Assembly (NCBI GenBank): GCA_945878725.1
Contig: CAMCTY010000010.1
Span: forward strand, 1 to 64,000
Length of the DNA stretch: 64,000 nt
Direction of reading: 5' to 3'
DNA from: Bifidobacterium breve
GTDB lineage: Bacteria; Actinomycetota; Acidimicrobiia; Acidimicrobiales; Acidimicrobilacustridaceae
The notes under the pieces are model-generated. The model had not been told where the DNA came from and did not search any database. It worked only from the letters and a program-made list of their open reading frames with translations. The translations under genes were made by a program, and so were the position numbers. Below, in pieces: positions 8,717 to 16,687 of the stretch. Numbering within the stretch: position 1 is the first letter of the stretch; every line of letters begins with the position of its first letter.

Positions 8717-9600
8717 TCACGATTCTTGTGGCCGTCGGCGTCGCCTACGGGACCCATCTGCTCTACACCTCGTTGACGTTGGGATGGAAAGGAACCCGCC
8801 CCGGCCCCCATCGCCTTGTGCAGGTCCGGAGTGCCCGACACGGCTTTGCCGACTATTTGGCCCAATCCGGACTCGGAGCCACCCGGCCTGTCGAGATCCT
8901 CGCCGCTCTCGTCATTGCGTGGCTCGTTGGTGCCAGTACATGTTTCGCCCTTTTCGGTACTGCCCTCGCTGCCGCAGTCGGCGGAACCATGGCGGCAACC
9001 ACACCGATCGCCGCAATTCGCCAACGGCGGCAAAAGAGGCTTGCTATCGCCCGTGAGTCATGGCCCCGAATGATCGAGGAGCTTCGCCTTCTCACCGCGT
9101 CGGCGGGACGTTCGCTGCCGCAGGCCCTTCTCGAGGTCGGCCTTGGGGGTCCTCCCGAGTTTCGAGAAGCGTTTGCCTCAGCTCAGCGCGAGTGGACGCT
9201 CACGACCGATTTCCCCCGGACACTCCTCGTACTGCGTGACTCGTTGGCTGATCCAACGTGCGATGTCATCTGCGAAACGCTCCTCATCGCACACGAGGTC
9301 GGCGGCTCGGGGATCGAGCATCGACTTGCCGAACTGGCAATGGATCGACGCGAAGACGCGAAGTATCGCAACGACGTCAATGCTCGACAGGCAGGCGTCC
9401 GCTTCGCACGACGATTCGTACTTCTTGTCCCACTTGGTATGGCGGCCGCGGGTCTCTCGGTGGGTACAGGCCGCAGCGCGTACCAATCCACGCTCGGCCA
9501 GGCCGCCGTTCTCACCGCTCTCGCAATGATCGCCGTGTGCTGGATATGGGCTGGTCGGATGCTTCAACTGCCGGGCGAAGAGCGGGTATTCGCCCGATGA
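8713..9600 (+). CDS. tadB: TadB-like inner-membrane pilus platform protein (T2SF domain)
   Basis: 295 residues. Hydrophobic segments lie near the N-terminus, around 50-90, and as a pair near 240-285. The central cytoplasmic T2SF/GspF domain contains SWPRMIEELRLLTASAGRSLPQAL and DVICETLLIAHEVGGSGIEHRL. TadB and TadC form the membrane platform that TadA drives. The order tadA-tadB-tadC is conserved, with ATGA overlaps on both sides. Confidence 0.88.
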   Translation: MITILVAVGVAYGTHLLYTSLTLGWKGTRPGPHRLVQVRSARHGFADYLAQSGLGATRPVEILAALVIAWLVGASTCFALFGTALAAAVGGTMAATTPIAAIRQRRQKRLAIARESWPRMIEELRLLTASAGRSLPQALLEVGLGGPPEFREAFASAQREWTLTTDFPRTLLVLRDSLADPTCDVICETLLIAHEVGGSGIEHRLAELAMDRREDAKYRNDVNARQAGVRFARRFVLLVPLGMAAAGLSVGTGRSAYQSTLGQAAVLTALAMIAVCWIWAGRMLQLPGEERVFAR

Positions 9601-10505
9601 ACCGGCTCCCGATCTTCATCGTTCTCCTTGTCTCATGCGGGTCGTGGCTGCTCCTTCGGGAGATGCGCTGGTTCCGTCGTGTCGGTCTCACCGATCGGCT
9701 TCGCCCTTATCTGGCCGGCGGCTCAACGTCGCCAAGCACACCGATCGACAGGTCGATGGCCAGCTTCACTTCGGCTCTGACCCCGAGCATCCAAGCCATC
9801 GGCGACCGAGTGGCGTCGCTATTCGGCAGCACAGAAAGTCTCGGCCGACAACTGGAACGGGTTCACTCACCACTCTCCCCGGCCGCATTCCGACTTCGTC
9901 AGATCGGCTGGTGTGTCATCGGGTTTGCCCTCGGGTCACTCGTCGCCGTTTCCGTTCGCCCCCCGGCCCTGTTCACCATGCTCCTCGTCGTCGGCGCACC
10001 CACAATCATCTTTCTGCTCCTCGAACTCGAACTCACTCACCAGTCCACGCAGTGGCGACGACAGATCACCCTCGAACTCCCCGTCGTCAGCGAACAACTC
10101 GCGATGCTCCTTTCCAGCGGCTTCTCGCTCGGAGCAGGTCTGAATCGATTGTCCACCCGGTCAAGCGGAACAATCGCCAGAGACCTGCGGCGCGTCGTCA
10201 ACCGAATCCAGCAGGGTCTCGACGAAACACAAGCCCTCAGAGAGTGGTCCGACCTCGCCAATGTCCCGGCCCTCGACCGCCTCATTTCCGTCTTGGCCAT
10301 GAATCGCGCCGCAAGCGACCTTGGGCGACTCATCACCGACGAGGCACGGGTCTGTCGCGCCGACGTTCATCGCGAGCTCATCGAACGCATTGAGCGTCGC
10401 GGCCAACAGGTCTGGATCCCGGTCACTGTCGCGACCCTCGTGCCCGGGGTTCTGTTTCTCGCCGTGCCTTTTGCCCAGGCGCTCCAGATCTTCGCCAGCG
10501 GATGA
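9597..10505 (+). CDS. tadC: TadC-like inner-membrane pilus platform protein (T2SF domain)
   Basis: 302 residues from the ATG at 9597, which overlaps the tadB stop as ATGA; in-frame codons further upstream lie inside tadB. An N-terminal membrane helix is followed by two central helices. The T2SF domain has ELPVVSEQLAMLLSSGFSLGAGL and ends in a hydrophobic C-terminal helix (VTVATLVPGVLFLAVPFAQAL). It partners TadB. It was assigned mainly by domain plus operon position. Confidence 0.87.
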   Translation: MNRLPIFIVLLVSCGSWLLLREMRWFRRVGLTDRLRPYLAGGSTSPSTPIDRSMASFTSALTPSIQAIGDRVASLFGSTESLGRQLERVHSPLSPAAFRLRQIGWCVIGFALGSLVAVSVRPPALFTMLLVVGAPTIIFLLLELELTHQSTQWRRQITLELPVVSEQLAMLLSSGFSLGAGLNRLSTRSSGTIARDLRRVVNRIQQGLDETQALREWSDLANVPALDRLISVLAMNRAASDLGRLITDEARVCRADVHRELIERIERRGQQVWIPVTVATLVPGVLFLAVPFAQALQIFASG

Positions 10506-10804
10506 AGAACAACAACCCCGACAGTCAGACCAAACAACAGATGGAGAAACCAATGCAGAACGAAATCACTGTGCCCGAGACCGACTTGTCCGAAACCGAC
10601 TTGTCCGAAACCGATGAGCCCACCATGCCGGAGAATACGCGCCGCCGTGGCGTCGGAGACCGGGGCGAGGGTGTGATTTCCGCGGCTATCGCCGTGTTGA
10701 TCATGGCCTTTCTCGGAGCTGCAATGTGGGTGGGCTTCCAACAGATGTGGAAGACCACGGAGTCGACGACGAACGAGAAGATCATGCAGATCGGCTCGAG
10801 GTGA
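10502..10804 (+). CDS. Small single-span protein, candidate pilin or pilin-like subunit of the tad locus
   Basis: 100 residues. An acidic N-terminus is followed by DRGEG and a single hydrophobic helix (about 58-80), then a short polar tail. The position directly after tadC and this topology fit a Flp-type pilin or minor pilin. However, the usual G/XXXXEY prepilin cleavage motif is not clear, and the N-terminal leader of ~55 residues is long. A 15-bp tandem repeat encodes ETDLS-ETDLS-ETD. Stop and start overlap the neighbours (ATGA, GTGA). Confidence 0.6.
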   Translation: MKNNNPDSQTKQQMEKPMQNEITVPETDLSETDLSETDEPTMPENTRRRGVGDRGEGVISAAIAVLIMAFLGAAMWVGFQQMWKTTESTTNEKIMQIGSR

Positions 10805-11238
10805 CCCACAAAAGTGGAGTCGTCGACAACGATCCTGTCGAGCACGAGCGTGGCAGCGGCCTTATCGGAACCATTAGCGGACTTCTGGTTTTCCTTGCAC
10901 TCATGCTTTTCGCCGTGCAATCGCTGATCGGCGTCTACGCAAGGTCGATGGTTACCGATGCCGCGTATGAGGGTGCGCGGCTCGTCGCTGGAGCGCGCGT
11001 CGACCAAAGTGACTGGATCGCGCGCCAATCGGCACAACGCGATGCCGAGTTGGAGGTCCGATCGCTTCTCGGAGAATTCGGGAAGACGATTTCTCTTGAT
11101 TGGTCGCAAACGACTCCGGACACAGTCGCTCTGACCGTCAAGGCTCGTCCCCCCGCGTTCGCTTTGGCCAGCCTCGGCCCTGCCGCACTCTCCCTCATCG
11201 AAAAGACCGTGCGGGTCAGAGTCGAGCAGTTGCAATGA
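10801..11238 (+). CDS. TadE-like pseudopilin
   Basis: 145 residues from GTG 10801, which overlaps the previous stop as GTGA; the frame extends further upstream but that would overlap the candidate pilin. A TadE-like membrane segment (GLIGTISGLLVFLALMLFAVQSL) is followed by VTDAAYEGARLVAG, the usual TadE helix. TadE proteins are minor pseudopilins of Tad systems. It is translationally coupled to the next TadE-like gene by ATGA. Confidence 0.8.
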   Translation: MTHKSGVVDNDPVEHERGSGLIGTISGLLVFLALMLFAVQSLIGVYARSMVTDAAYEGARLVAGARVDQSDWIARQSAQRDAELEVRSLLGEFGKTISLDWSQTTPDTVALTVKARPPAFALASLGPAALSLIEKTVRVRVEQLQ

Positions 11239-11702
11239 GGCAGAGCGACCGCATCGACTGGCGCAGCGAAAGTGGTCAGGTAGCCGGCGTCGAGGTTTTG
11301 CCCTTCGGCATCCTCACGTTCGTCATTGGAATGCTCCTTGTCGTGAATGCGTGGGCGGTGGTCGATGCCGATCTCGCCACCACGAGCGCAGCACGCGAAG
11401 CCGTGCGCGCCTATGTCGAAGCGCCAAATGGTGACGTTGCCCCGTGGCTCGCCGTGGCCGCGGCAACACGGGCATTTGGCGGTCACGGTCGATCCGTCGA
11501 CTCGAACTCACTTTCATTCGCACACGAAGGAGATAGGCCCTGGGGTCGATGCGCCCGAGTCACTGTCACCGTCCGACATCCCATGCCGGCCCTTCGTCTG
11601 CCCGTCATAGGTGGGTTCGGACACGCATTCGACGTCGTCGCACGACAGAGCGAGATCATCGACCCCTATCGCAGCGGGCTCGCCGGCGAAGCCCGATGTT
11701 GA
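11235..11702 (+). CDS. TadE/TadF-like pseudopilin
   Basis: 155 residues from ATG 11235 (ATGA overlap). An N-terminal ESGQVAGVEVLPFGILTFVIG segment forms one membrane helix. It is followed by ATTSAAREAVRAYVEAP, the helix typical of TadE/F proteins in which A-REA-R replaces A-EGAR. It is the second minor-pilin-like gene. The following tadG-like ATG overlaps its stop by 7 bp. Confidence 0.75.
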   Translation: MRQSDRIDWRSESGQVAGVEVLPFGILTFVIGMLLVVNAWAVVDADLATTSAAREAVRAYVEAPNGDVAPWLAVAAATRAFGGHGRSVDSNSLSFAHEGDRPWGRCARVTVTVRHPMPALRLPVIGGFGHAFDVVARQSEIIDPYRSGLAGEARC

Positions 11703-12133
11703 AACGTCGGTGCGGCAACGAGCGCGGCAGTGTCCTCATACTCATGCCGTGCGCTGTCCTCATTGTCATCATCCTCGGGGCCATCGCCGTCGATCTTGCG
11801 GCCGTGCGCCTCGGCCAACGCGATCTTCAGGCAGCGGCAACCGACGCAGCTAACGATGCCGTCACCGCCGGACTCGACGAGTGGGCGTTTCGCATCGGTG
11901 CGGGGTACCGACTCGATCCGGTCCTCGTGAACAACGCCGCAGTCCGGGCCATCGGCGCCAAGGGACTCCTCGGAGTTCTTGATGCCGCCCCCGAGGTCAC
12001 GATCAATTTCGACGGATCGGTAAGCGTTCGCCTCCGACAACGAGTCCCCCACATCTTCGGTAAGGCGATTCCGGGGACAGCCAACGACACACTCGTAAAT
12101 GCGATAGCTACGGCACACGTCCGACAGCGCTGA
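11696..12133 (+). CDS. TadG-like protein with putative Flp pilus-assembly N-terminal domain
   Basis: 145 residues from ATG 11696. NERGSVLILMPCAVLIVIILGAIAVDLAAVRLGQRDLQAAATDAA matches the TadG N-terminal helix followed by the QAAADAAA-type amphipathic helix. It is much shorter than TadG proteins carrying a von Willebrand domain, so only the pilin-like part is present. It is the last gene of the tad operon; 48 bp separate it from the MFS gene. No prepilin peptidase (TadV/CpaA) is in the window, so processing must be encoded elsewhere. Confidence 0.75.
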   Translation: MLKRRCGNERGSVLILMPCAVLIVIILGAIAVDLAAVRLGQRDLQAAATDAANDAVTAGLDEWAFRIGAGYRLDPVLVNNAAVRAIGAKGLLGVLDAAPEVTINFDGSVSVRLRQRVPHIFGKAIPGTANDTLVNAIATAHVRQR

Positions 12134-12181
12134 AATCCCGGTTCGTAGGCGGGCCCCACTGCGCCGTACTGTCGGAGGTCC

Positions 12182-13492
12182 ATGACCGACGCTGACGAAC
12201 CAGAGGACTTTGTCCTCGAAGAGGCCGAAGAGGCCCTGGTCGACGGCGACCGCGCCTTTGAGCCGGGATCGGTTCGGGCCGTTCTGGCCAACCGGAACTT
12301 CCGCACGATGTGGTTGGCGATGCTTGGTTCAGGCATTGGCACGTGGATGCAGAACGTCATTCTGGCCGCCTACGTCTATTCGGTCACCAGAAGTGCATGG
12401 CTTGTCAGCCTCGTCGGCTTCTTTAACCTTGTCCCCCAGTTGCTCTTCGCGACATTTGGCGGCGCGATCGCTGACATGTTCGATCGCAAGAAACTCATCA
12501 TTTGGCTCTCGCTTGAGCAGATGATCGCTTCACTCGCCATTGCCTGGATCGTGCGAACAACCGACTTCTCCCGACCCGCCCTTCTCGCCGCTGTGGGTGC
12601 AGTTGGCATTGGCGCCGCATTGCAGGGCCCTGTATTTCTGGCTGTCACGCCATCTCTCGTACCCAAAAAGGATCTCGCCGGAGCGATATCACTCAACTCC
12701 GTGAGCATGAACGTGTCACGGGTGATCGGTCCCGCGATCGGCGCCGTTCTTTACGTGTTCGTCGGCGCGTCGTGGGTCTTTGTCGCCAACGCCGCCACGT
12801 ACGTCTTCATCATGATCGGTATCACGTGGGTGCAGGTTCCGAAGGTCGAGAAGATTCAGGGCGAGAGTGGCCTGGAAAAGATCCTCGGCGGATTTCGGTT
12901 TGTACGACGCGATCCCGTTGTCTTGCGAGCCGTTTCGACGGTGTTCTTGTTCTCCATGTTCTGCATGCCGTTCGTGGTTGTCTTTCCCGTTCTCGTCTCC
13001 GAACACATGGGTGTCGCTACGAAGAGCACCCTTTATGGCCTCCTCTATGCCACGTTCGGACTCGGTGCCGTCGTCGGTGCGCTCTCAATCGGCACGTTCT
13101 TCTCGGGACGCAATCTGACATCGCTCGTCCGGGTGTCCTTCGTCGGTTTCGGCATCAGCCTCGCAGTTTTCAATTCCGTCAAAGGCCCAATCCCTGCGTT
13201 TCCTGTCGGATTCATTCTCGGCTTCTGCTACTTCGCGACCGTCACATCGCTCGCGACTGTCTTTCAGTCGCGACTTGATCACAACATCCGCGGTCGTGTG
13301 AGCGCGGTCTGGATGATGTGCTTCGGTGGAACTGTTCCGGTGAGTGGACTCATTGCCGGTTGGGTTGTCACGCGCACATCGGTCGGAGCCGTTGTGTACT
13401 TCGGCGCCGCCTTCGCGCTATTTCTTGCCGTCTTCGCCGATCTGCGCATGCCCGAGCAGCGCACCGGCATCAGACAATTACTCAGACGCTGA
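12182..13492 (+). CDS. MFS transporter, EntS-like (MFS_3) family
   Basis: 436 residues with about 11-12 hydrophobic segments and an acidic N-terminal extension (about 40 residues). Motif A-like GGAIADMFDRKK follows the second helix. The family contains enterobactin and macrolide exporters, but the substrate cannot be deduced. The ATG has GGAGG 3 nt upstream, and TACTGT (12167-12172) could be its -10. It ends 11 bp inside the convergent murF gene. Confidence 0.85.
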   Translation: MTDADEPEDFVLEEAEEALVDGDRAFEPGSVRAVLANRNFRTMWLAMLGSGIGTWMQNVILAAYVYSVTRSAWLVSLVGFFNLVPQLLFATFGGAIADMFDRKKLIIWLSLEQMIASLAIAWIVRTTDFSRPALLAAVGAVGIGAALQGPVFLAVTPSLVPKKDLAGAISLNSVSMNVSRVIGPAIGAVLYVFVGASWVFVANAATYVFIMIGITWVQVPKVEKIQGESGLEKILGGFRFVRRDPVVLRAVSTVFLFSMFCMPFVVVFPVLVSEHMGVATKSTLYGLLYATFGLGAVVGALSIGTFFSGRNLTSLVRVSFVGFGISLAVFNSVKGPIPAFPVGFILGFCYFATVTSLATVFQSRLDHNIRGRVSAVWMMCFGGTVPVSGLIAGWVVTRTSVGAVVYFGAAFALFLAVFADLRMPEQRTGIRQLLRR

Positions 13493-14789
13493 GCAACGCC
13501 GCCGCCAGCCGTTCGAGACCGGCGATCCGACTGCCCTTCACCAATACTGCATCGGATGGCCCAAGATCACCGAGTGCGGTGACCGCGCCCTCAATCGAAT
13601 CCACGGGTTTCACCCCGTAGGCATTGGTTCCGAAGGCGATTAAGCGAACGCCGAGTTCCGCGGCCAATGCAGCAACGTCCAGGTGTGCCGCCTCACTGTG
13701 ATCACCAAGTTCCGCCATCGGACCGAGTACTGCGAGGTGACGATCTGCCGACAGGTGCGCGACAGATCGCAACGCGGCGGCCATCGATGCTGGCCCCGCG
13801 TTGTATGAATCGTTAAGGATGCGCGCACCAGATGGTGCGACCTGCAGGTCCATCCGCCACGGTGAGATTGCCGCTTCTTCGAGCCCGAAGACCACATCGT
13901 CCAACGGCATGTCGTTCACGAGAGCGATAGCCGCGGCTGCGAGTGCGTTACCGACATGATGGTGACCGCGGACCGCAAGCCGAACATCGGTCGATCCCCA
14001 CTCGGTTTCGAGACGGAACGACGCTCGCAATTCATCATCGAGGACGATGTTGGTGGCACGAACATCACCCGAATCGATTCCGAAGAACAGCACCCGGGCC
14101 GATGTGCGCGACGCCATGGCCGCGACATGAGCATTGTCGGCATTCAGAATCGCCACTCCTGATCCAGGAACAGCTTCGACCAATTCGCCTTTAGCGCGAG
14201 CAATGTCTTCAAGGCCGCCCATGAATTCCGAATGCGCCAGTTCAACGGCGGTGACAACGGCGATGGTCGGGCGAGCAATCGCACACAGATCATCTATGTG
14301 CCCGATGCCGCGCGAACCCATCTCGATCACAGCGATCTGCGTGCCAAAGACTGCGTTCACAAGAGTCAACGGAACACCAAGTTCGTTGTTGAAGCTTTTC
14401 TCGCTGGCAGTCACAACAAGCTGCCGCGACAAGATTGCTGCCGCAAGATCCTTCGCTGACGTCTTGCCCACCGAACCAGTGATGCCCACCACCCGATCGG
14501 GAAGTCGATCGCGGGCCAGTGCTCCGAGAGCTGAAAACGCGGCCTCGACGTCGGTGACGACAATCGAGGTCGCGCCCTCAAACGGCCCTTGAGAAGTCAG
14601 AACGGCACCCGCTCCAGATGCAGCGGCGGAAGCGAGAAACTCGTGCCCATCTCGATCACCGCGGACTGGCACGAACAGCTGACCGGGGACGAGGATGCGC
14701 GAATCGATCGCGGCACCGTCAATCTCCACGTCTACGCCGACAAGAGTGCCCCCAACAGCAGCGGCGATCTCAGAGGCGAGGAGTTTCAC
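13482..14789 (-). CDS. murF: UDP-N-acetylmuramoyl-tripeptide--D-alanyl-D-alanine ligase
   Basis: 435 residues with a GTG start. The Mur ligase P-loop is GITGSVGKTSAKDL. Central-domain signatures are FNNELGVPLTLVNA, VIEMGSRGIGHI and ILNADN, and the C-terminal domain has ILNDSYNAGPASMAAAL. MurF adds D-Ala-D-Ala to the UDP-MurNAc tripeptide in the cytoplasm. It is divergent from ddl, which makes that dipeptide. TATGTT (14796-14801 on the minus strand) ends exactly 6 nt before the GTG, so the mRNA is probably leaderless. Confidence 0.95.
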   Translation of the reverse strand: MKLLASEIAAAVGGTLVGVDVEIDGAAIDSRILVPGQLFVPVRGDRDGHEFLASAAASGAGAVLTSQGPFEGATSIVVTDVEAAFSALGALARDRLPDRVVGITGSVGKTSAKDLAAAILSRQLVVTASEKSFNNELGVPLTLVNAVFGTQIAVIEMGSRGIGHIDDLCAIARPTIAVVTAVELAHSEFMGGLEDIARAKGELVEAVPGSGVAILNADNAHVAAMASRTSARVLFFGIDSGDVRATNIVLDDELRASFRLETEWGSTDVRLAVRGHHHVGNALAAAAIALVNDMPLDDVVFGLEEAAISPWRMDLQVAPSGARILNDSYNAGPASMAAALRSVAHLSADRHLAVLGPMAELGDHSEAAHLDVAALAAELGVRLIAFGTNAYGVKPVDSIEGAVTALGDLGPSDAVLVKGSRIAGLERLAAALLSV

Positions 14790-14795
14790 TCTCCA

Positions 14796-14841
14796 AACAT
14801 ACCGGCGTGTGATCGATTGAACGGGCGCCCCCGACTACGGT
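14796..14841. promoter_or_regulatory. Divergent murF/ddl promoter region
   Basis: The minus-strand -10 TATGTT (14801 to 14796) and the plus-strand -10 TACGGT (14836-14841) each end 6 nt before the start codons of murF (14789) and ddl (14848). Both transcripts would therefore begin at the start codon. The shared 58-bp gap means both -35 regions overlap. Confidence 0.6.
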
Positions 14842-14847
14842 CGGTTC

Positions 14848-15936
14848 ATGGCCGGTTCCGAACGATTGCGACTCGTTGTGCTTTTCGGCGGTCAGTCCGC
14901 CGAACACGATGTCTCTCGGGTGACTGCCCGTCACGTTCTCGCCGCCGCTGATCCAGAGCGTTATCACCTGCTTCCTATTGGCATCGGCCGTGATGGTCGC
15001 TGGGTCCGCGCCGACGCAGCGATCGCCGCTCTGGCTAAAGGAACCGAGTTCCTTCCCGAATCGCTCGCTGTCGAAGGACCAACCGTCAATCCATTCGACG
15101 TTCTTGACAAGACCGACGGTCCCGTCGTCGTGATGCCTCTGCTTCATGGCCCTATGGGCGAAGACGGAACTGTCCAAGGCCTGCTCGAAGTGGCCGGCGT
15201 CGCCTACGTCGGTTCTGGTGTCCTCGGTTCATCAATGTCAATGGACAAAGTCGCCGCCAAGCATCTCGCTGCTGCCCACGGGTTCGCCCAGACGGCATGG
15301 CGCGGCCTGCATCGCAGCGACGTCCCCGACTCACCGGTAGGCGAAGAGTTTCTCGACGGACTCGCAAAGGAACTTGGATTCCCAATGTTCGTCAAGCCCG
15401 CCAACATGGGTTCGTCGATCGGCATTTCAAAAGTTGGTGACCGTGCGACATTGCGCCCGGCAATCGACGCTGCGCTTCAACACGACGACTGGATTGTCGT
15501 CGAAGAAGGCGTTGTTGCTCGCGAGATCGAAGTCGCTGTTCTTGGCCACACCACATCGCCACGAGCATCGGTTCCGGGCGAGATCATCGCCGGTGCCGAG
15601 TTCTACGATTACAACGACAAATACGCCGATGGCGTGGCGCAGCTCCTCATACCTGCTCCACTCAATGATGAATTGACTGAACAGGTTCGCGATTTTGCCT
15701 GTCGGGTGTTTCGTGCGTATCGGGCCGAGGGCTTTGCCCGCGTCGACTTTCTCTTTGAGGAAGGCGGACGCGGCCTATTGCTCAACGAAATCAACACGAT
15801 TCCTGGATTCACGCCTATCTCCATGTATCCGCAGATGTGGCAGGCATCAGGACTTCCGTACCGGGCCCTGATCGACGAACTGGTTGGCCTCGCCATTGAG
15901 CGGCACGATCTCGCCGCCCGGACCCGCCTGCACTAA
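14848..15936 (+). CDS. ddl: D-alanine--D-alanine ligase
   Basis: 362 residues. ATP-grasp features are FGGQSAEHDVS near the N-terminus, LLHGPMGEDGTVQGLLE, GSSMSMDKVAAK, VKPANMGSSIGISKV and the metal-binding LLNEINTIPGFTPISMYP. It joins two D-alanines for peptidoglycan. It is divergent from murF, so supply and use of D-Ala-D-Ala can be co-ordinated. The -10 box lies 6 nt before ATG 14848. It ends 9 bp before the convergent TetR gene. Confidence 0.96.
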   Translation: MAGSERLRLVVLFGGQSAEHDVSRVTARHVLAAADPERYHLLPIGIGRDGRWVRADAAIAALAKGTEFLPESLAVEGPTVNPFDVLDKTDGPVVVMPLLHGPMGEDGTVQGLLEVAGVAYVGSGVLGSSMSMDKVAAKHLAAAHGFAQTAWRGLHRSDVPDSPVGEEFLDGLAKELGFPMFVKPANMGSSIGISKVGDRATLRPAIDAALQHDDWIVVEEGVVAREIEVAVLGHTTSPRASVPGEIIAGAEFYDYNDKYADGVAQLLIPAPLNDELTEQVRDFACRVFRAYRAEGFARVDFLFEEGGRGLLLNEINTIPGFTPISMYPQMWQASGLPYRALIDELVGLAIERHDLAARTRLH

Positions 15937-15944
15937 GTCTGGTT

Positions 15945-16670
15945 CTACGGAACCGCGACCATTGCGGCACGTAGGAAGGCCAACAACTCGCGACGACGGA
16001 TCACCGTCGAGCGCAATGTCGGTTCGACTCCGACGGCACGCAGCACCTCGGCTTCGGTCGCAACGCCAAGCACGGTCGAATACGCAGACACAAGAAGCAG
16101 GCCGGGATCACAACGCCGAATGCGACCGGCGTCCATCTCGCGAGAGAAATAGTCGCGGGCCCGTTCCACGAATGGTTCGAGGTCAGTCGACACGCGAAGG
16201 GCGGCATTGCCACCCAAACGACTCACTTCACGGATCAGGCCGAGCAGCTCCGGGCGACGCAACGCGACGCGAAAGACCGCCCGCACGAGAGACTCGATGC
16301 GATCCCAACCGGTACCGGCGTCGTTTAGGGCCCCGTCGAAGGCGATGATCAGATCGAGGCAGGCCCGGTCGATAACGGCATCAAGAAGGGCGACCTTCGA
16401 GGGGTAGTGGTACAGGATCGCCTGCTTCGACACCCCAAGTTCTGCGGCGATCTGATCCAGTGAGGTCGCATCGAATCCGTCCGTGCCGAACGAATTGAGG
16501 GCTTCGTTCAGGATCCGATCCTCGGTGGCTTTCGTCTGTGCCGCCCGTTTACCCGGCTTACGGGGCCCTGTTCCAGCCCCTGATCGAGGCCGCGCTCGAA
16601 GCTCCGATGCCATGGGGGGAAGGGAAACGGGGGCGGCCATGAGGACCATGGTAGACGATTCACTTACCAA
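15945..16670 (-). CDS. TetR-family regulator of the adjacent lipid operon (start uncertain)
   Basis: Up to 241 residues. A TetR N-terminal HTH (ILNEALNSFGTDGFDATSLDQ ... GVSKQAILYHYPSK) follows a basic, proline-rich extension, and the rest is a helical ligand domain. Possible starts are TTG 16670, ATG 16649, ATG 16640 and ATG 16613. AATGTT 6 nt before TTG 16670 is close to the local leaderless promoter pattern, but no start has a good Shine-Dalgarno sequence. It is divergent from the acyl-CoA reductase operon, with a perfect palindrome in the 17-bp gap region. It probably senses an acyl-CoA or lipid (inference). Confidence 0.85.
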   Translation of the reverse strand: MVSESSTMVLMAAPVSLPPMASELRARPRSGAGTGPRKPGKRAAQTKATEDRILNEALNSFGTDGFDATSLDQIAAELGVSKQAILYHYPSKVALLDAVIDRACLDLIIAFDGALNDAGTGWDRIESLVRAVFRVALRRPELLGLIREVSRLGGNAALRVSTDLEPFVERARDYFSREMDAGRIRRCDPGLLLVSAYSTVLGVATEAEVLRAVGVEPTLRSTVIRRRELLAFLRAAMVAVP

Positions 16671-16677
16671 GTGGTAA
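16664..16677. promoter_or_regulatory. Palindromic TetR operator
   Basis: TTACCAAGTGGTAA is a perfect inverted repeat (TTACC-N4-GGTAA) between the divergent TetR and reductase genes. It overlaps the likely -10 region of the reductase promoter (AAACAT, 16676-16681) and the first codons of the longest TetR frame. Binding would block both promoters. Confidence 0.75.
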
Positions 16678-16687
16678 ACATTCGTCC

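Noticed and set aside
7963-9033. 356-codon antisense frame across tadA/tadB
   Set aside because: It crosses two conserved tad genes and has no recognisable domain.
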